DNA of 64,000 bases. It comes from Halocatena pleomorpha. Its GTDB lineage: Archaea; Halobacteriota; Halobacteria; Halobacteriales; Haloarculaceae. The translations under genes and the position numbers were made by a program. Below are positions 60,964-64,000 of the stretch, piece by piece. The stretch spans positions 1 to 64,000 of the forward strand of contig NZ_RRCH01000017.1 of the NCBI RefSeq assembly GCF_003862495.1. The letters are read 5' to 3'. A model generated the notes under the pieces. The model saw only the letters and a list, made by a program, of their open reading frames with translations, did not search any database and had not been told where the DNA came from. Position 1 is the first letter of the stretch. Each line of letters starts with the position of its first letter.

Positions 60964-61362
60964 ATGGTTTCAGACAACGCTCAGAACGAAATCGAGCAGT
61001 ATTTCGGCCAGGTACCGAGCTGGATGGAGACGCTCGCAGAGCCTGCCGCCGATCACAGTTGGGGCGTCGTTCGTGATCTGGAGTTCGGAGAGACGGAACT
61101 CACCCAGCGCGAGAAAGAACTCATCGGGATCGGGGCAGCGACCGCGATGAACTGCCCGTACTGCATCCACTTCCACACCGAAGGGGCGAAGATGGAAGAC
61201 GTTACAGATGAAGAACTAAGAGAAGCGACGAACGTTGCTGCCAACGTACAGTATTTCTCGACGATACTTCACGGGGCGGAAGTCGACTACGAGGAATTCG
61301 TTGACGAAACAACGGAGATCGTTGACCACATGGAGACCCAACAGGCAGCAGCAGACGACTAA
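60964..61362 (+). CDS. Carboxymuconolactone decarboxylase/AhpD-like protein
   Basis: 132 aa, helical. 'TELTQREKELIGIGAATAMN' then 'CPYCIHFHTEGAK' is the C-x-x-C-x-x-x-H redox motif of AhpD-type alkylhydroperoxidases. It likely reduces peroxides or a partner disulfide. The ATG at 60964 begins the helical fold. Confidence 0.89.
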   Translation: MVSDNAQNEIEQYFGQVPSWMETLAEPAADHSWGVVRDLEFGETELTQREKELIGIGAATAMNCPYCIHFHTEGAKMEDVTDEELREATNVAANVQYFSTILHGAEVDYEEFVDETTEIVDHMETQQAAADD

Positions 61363-61579
61363 AGACGCGTGCCTGTTTTCCCATCCAATAGCACCGTAGC
61401 GTCTCATCACGGTGGATCTGGTCAACGCTGTGTCGCGGTTACAGACGACTGGCCAGCAGATAGTGGCATACGATCCATTCGAATCAGTCCAGCACCGGTA
61501 CCGGTTTCACGATTCGTGGGATACCCCACTTCTTCGTTCGGTCAACAGCTTTTGGTCAGACCATCGCCAGTGATAGCAC

Positions 61580-62566
61580 ATGGTCGGGAAAGTTCCGCCC
61601 GAGGCGTTAGAGCGGTTGGTGTTCACGCGGCTCGGTGACTCGGATCCGGCGGTGGTACAGGGACCGGCGTACGGCGAGGACACCGCAGCCCTCCGCGTGG
61701 ACGCGGCAGGAGATGAGGAACTGCTAGTCATCAACTCCGATCCCATCTCACTCGCTGTCGATCGGGTCGGAACCTTGGGCGTGACGGTCGCGTGCAACGA
61801 CATCGCTGCCTCGGGTGGGACGCCACGGTGGCTAACGAACGTCTGTATCCTTCCGGCGGACGGCGACCGAGAGCTGGATCGGATCACCCGCCAGATCGAT
61901 GACGCCGCGGCGGCAGTAGGTGCACACGTGATCGGTGGTCACGCGGAGTACTCCGAGGAGTTGTCCCGGCCGTTGGTGTCGATGACGTGTCTCGGGACGA
62001 CAGACCGGTACATTCCCACCTCGGGAGCCAGCGCCGGAGAGCTGATCGTGATCGCCGGACACGCTGGCACCGAGGGCACCGCGATTCTCGGGTCAGATTT
62101 CCGTGATGAACTCGACGAACAGGTCACAGAGGAAACGTTCACCGCAGCGGAGGCGTGTTATGAGGACCTCTCGGTACAAGCCGCTGCGTCGGCGCTTGCC
62201 CCCTACGCGACAGCGATGCACGACCCGACTGAGGGCGGTGTGCTCGCTGGACTCCACGAGATGGCCACTGCGTCGTCGGCTACCTTCATGGTCGAGCGAA
62301 CACGGATCCCGGTCCGACCGGAAACCGAAACGCTCTGTGGGGTGCTGAATATCGATCCGGTTCGGATCTTTGGATCTGGAGCGTTGCTGGCGACAGTTCC
62401 CCAAGCGGAACGCAACGCGGCCCTCAGGGCACTCGAAGAGAAGGATCTCACAGCCGCCGTTATTGGTCAGGTCGACACTGCGGACGAGACAGAAGCCGGG
62501 GTCTGCCTTGATGCGGAGCCGGTCGTTGGACCCGTCGAGGATGCGCTGTACGACCTCTGGGAGTGA
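61580..62566 (+). CDS. AIR-synthase-family protein (HypE-like)
   Basis: 328 aa. 'AYGEDTAALRVDAAGDEELL' and 'TVACNDIAASGGTPRWLTNV' are the ATP/Mg-binding N-terminal half of the PurM/HypE/ThiL/SelD fold, and 'HDPTEGGVLAGLHEMATASS' is its C-terminal loop. HypE dehydrates a carbamoyl on its own C-terminal Cys; here the C-terminus is 'ALYDLWE' with no Cys, and no hydrogenase genes are nearby. So it is probably one of the AIR-synthase-related archaeal proteins of unknown substrate. Confidence 0.85.
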   Translation: MVGKVPPEALERLVFTRLGDSDPAVVQGPAYGEDTAALRVDAAGDEELLVINSDPISLAVDRVGTLGVTVACNDIAASGGTPRWLTNVCILPADGDRELDRITRQIDDAAAAVGAHVIGGHAEYSEELSRPLVSMTCLGTTDRYIPTSGASAGELIVIAGHAGTEGTAILGSDFRDELDEQVTEETFTAAEACYEDLSVQAAASALAPYATAMHDPTEGGVLAGLHEMATASSATFMVERTRIPVRPETETLCGVLNIDPVRIFGSGALLATVPQAERNAALRALEEKDLTAAVIGQVDTADETEAGVCLDAEPVVGPVEDALYDLWE

Positions 62567-62609
62567 GTGGGGTACTGTTTTATCATTGTTGCCCACCATC
62601 CACTCGTAC

Positions 62610-63416
62610 ATGACAGTTACCCACACCGGCTACGTATTCGATTGGTTGGGATACGCCACGCTGCGACTCGAAACACCGGACGGATTCGTTGCGTACTTCG
62701 ATCCCGGACGCTACGGCGTTCTCACAGGGGAGTGGTCACCCGAGCAACCGCCTGAGGCGTCTCAAAACACGGATCACTCGACGGCACATCCGTCCGGAGC
62801 AGAATACGACGCTCGTGACGGTGATCTCGTCTGTGTAACCCACAACCACCATTACGATTCTGACGGGATCGAACGCGTTGCCCACCCCGACGCGACGGTC
62901 GTCATCTACGATGGCGTCGATGCGTCGGGCATCGACCGGGATGTGCGTCCCGTTTCTGATCTTCAATACGACGTGCAGCGGATCGAAACTGGCGATAAAC
63001 TGGCGCTTGACACCGGAGTGGTGCGTTCGATTCCGGCGTACAACGATCCCGACGGTCCCAACACGCACGCCGATGGGACGCCGTTGCATCCTCGCGGGTT
63101 CGGGTGTGGCTACCATCTGACTATCGATGGCGTGTCGGTGTTCTGGCCAGGAGACACAGACGTAATAGACGCACACGAGCGAGTCGAGCTGTCTCCATCC
63201 GACGCCACAACGGATCTCTCGGTGTTCGTTCCACCCATCGGACGGAGTTTCACGATGGATCGGCGGGAGGCTGCCGAGCTGGCTGCCCGACTCGATCCAG
63301 ATCTCGTGCTTCCGATCCACTACAATACGTTTGCCGCGCTCGAAGCTGATTCAGGCGCATTCGCCGCCGACGTTGCCCGGAACGGAATTCCCGTGGGACT
63401 AGACGAGGACTGGTAG
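62610..63416 (+). CDS. MBL-fold metal-dependent hydrolase (UlaG-like)
   Basis: 268 aa. 'VTHNHHYDSDGIERVAHPD' carries the metal-binding His/Asp cluster, and 'VFWPGDTDVID' and 'VLPIHYNTFAALE' are later metal ligands of the lactonase-like MBL fold. Substrate unknown. Starts 43 bp after the AIR-synthase-like gene, possibly cotranscribed. Confidence 0.85.
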   Translation: MTVTHTGYVFDWLGYATLRLETPDGFVAYFDPGRYGVLTGEWSPEQPPEASQNTDHSTAHPSGAEYDARDGDLVCVTHNHHYDSDGIERVAHPDATVVIYDGVDASGIDRDVRPVSDLQYDVQRIETGDKLALDTGVVRSIPAYNDPDGPNTHADGTPLHPRGFGCGYHLTIDGVSVFWPGDTDVIDAHERVELSPSDATTDLSVFVPPIGRSFTMDRREAAELAARLDPDLVLPIHYNTFAALEADSGAFAADVARNGIPVGLDEDW

Positions 63417-63508
63417 CTCGTCCAACAGCCAGAGACTTCCGGCGACAGCAAAAGCTGCGCTCGCGTACGGTGAGGGTTTTGTGGCGCTCCCGAGCGGAAA
63501 AAGTAGGA

Positions 63509-64000
63509 CTACAGCACGCCCATCTCTTCGAGTCGCGTGGGGAGGTACGTGTCAGTGACGAAATCGAGGCCACGCGAGGCCAACGCCTGTTGTTCGGCCT
63601 TCTTGTTGATATCGAGTTGGCGCTCGATCTGCTCAGTCCAGTAGTCGGACTGGAAGCGTGGATCTTCGAGTTCGTTTTCCAGCGCGTTCACGTCCGAATC
63701 CGACAGCGGGTCCGTCGGAAGATCGTACTCGACGATATCGGTGGGCTGAATGCCGATGAATTTGGCGTTCGGTGTCGCCAGATACTCAGAGAGGTGAGCG
63801 CTTTTAATGCTCCCGTACGCGACCGAGGCGAAGATGCGATACGACCATGGGTCACCGTCAGTGAACACCACCACTGGGAGGTCCAACTCGTCGTGGAGTC
63901 GACGGGTGATCCGTCGCGTCGCACGGGCTGGCTGACCCTTGAGATGGACGACGATCGTGTTGTGCTCCTCGTCGAATCCGTTTTCGACGAGGCGATCACG
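63509..64000 (-). CDS. top6A: DNA topoisomerase VI subunit A, partial (C-terminal part)
   Basis: 163 residues of the protein are in view; it runs off the right edge. The Toprim domain shows '[20 protein letters not shown]' with the D-x-D metal site, preceded by '[17 protein letters not shown]', and ends '[17 protein letters not shown]', the usual C-terminus. Top6A is the Spo11-like subunit that cuts both DNA strands; with Top6B it relaxes supercoils. The B subunit should lie beyond the edge. Confidence 0.95.
   Translation of the reverse strand, partial: RDRLVENGFDEEHNTIVVHLKGQPARATRRITRRLHDELDLPVVVFTDGDPWSYRIFASVAYGSIKSAHLSEYLATPNAKFIGIQPTDIVEYDLPTDPLSDSDVNALENELEDPRFQSDYWTEQIERQLDINKKAEQQALASRGLDFVTDTYLPTRLEEMGVL

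Overview
This window is chromosomal DNA of a halophilic archaeon (class Halobacteria). The proteins are strongly acidic and the coding DNA is GC-rich. Many starts lie about 26-29 nt downstream of a TATA box, as expected of leaderless archaeal transcripts. Marker genes include L39e, L31e, LX/L18Ae, aIF6, prefoldin alpha, FtsY, Top6A, an XPD-type helicase and a fused siroheme decarboxylase. No rRNA, CRISPR array or replication origin was seen. There is one tRNA, Gly-TCC.

Layout. 1-2.9 kb: a winged-helix/PIN-like gene pair, then an aldo/keto reductase. 2.9-6.5 kb: an AAA+ ATPase coupled to a PhnP-like metallo-hydrolase, then a thiolase. 6.6-14.3 kb: the most unusual cluster, with a BtrH-like papain-fold protein, a small membrane protein and a membrane-anchored GT-B glycosyltransferase facing a second membrane protein and two overlapping asparagine-synthetase-like genes; one of these two has lost its glutaminase cysteine. 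A 25-codon ORF with a strong Shine-Dalgarno sequence sits directly upstream of that pair. 14.9-19.8 kb: two fluoride exporters, DUF5828, and a UDP-GlcNAc pathway pair (GlmU-like and GlmS). 20.05-21.66 kb: an IS200/IS605 element with an intact tnpA, a tnpB broken by an internal deletion, and hairpins at both ends. 21.7-22.4 kb: VapBC. 22.5-23.9 kb: a beta-helix protein and a truncated NUDIX gene. 24-28.4 kb: mutS-mutL.

28.4-29.7 kb is an AT-richer accessory patch with a possible HEPN-like protein and a decayed AbrB/PIN module. 29.7-37 kb: cyclophilin, a TrpD-like protein, a PH-domain protein, fused AhbA/B, small membrane proteins, an XPD-family helicase and a thioesterase. 37.1-37.9 kb: a second HTH/PIN toxin-antitoxin pair with an inverted repeat at its promoter. 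38-50 kb: two aldehyde dehydrogenases, an ABC transporter, CstA, a GT39/GtrA pair, and an ArsA-type ATPase with a coupled partner. 50.3-56.3 kb: upp, a TPR/DUF424/YigZ operon, thpR, and the translation/secretion operon rpl39e-rpl31e-tif6-rplX-pfdA-ftsY. 56.3-64 kb: zinc-ribbon membrane protein, tRNA-Gly, methyltransferase, uracil-DNA glycosylase, an atypical SDR, UspA, HIT, AhpD-like, AIR-synthase-like and MBL proteins, and the C-terminal part of Top6A running off the edge.

Four toxin-antitoxin-type loci (three apparently intact, one decayed), one IS element and several truncated genes mark accessory spots set among housekeeping operons. The best candidate for an undescribed system is the amide-ligase/acyltransferase/glycosyltransferase neighbourhood at 6.6-14.4 kb. 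Its function is inference only.
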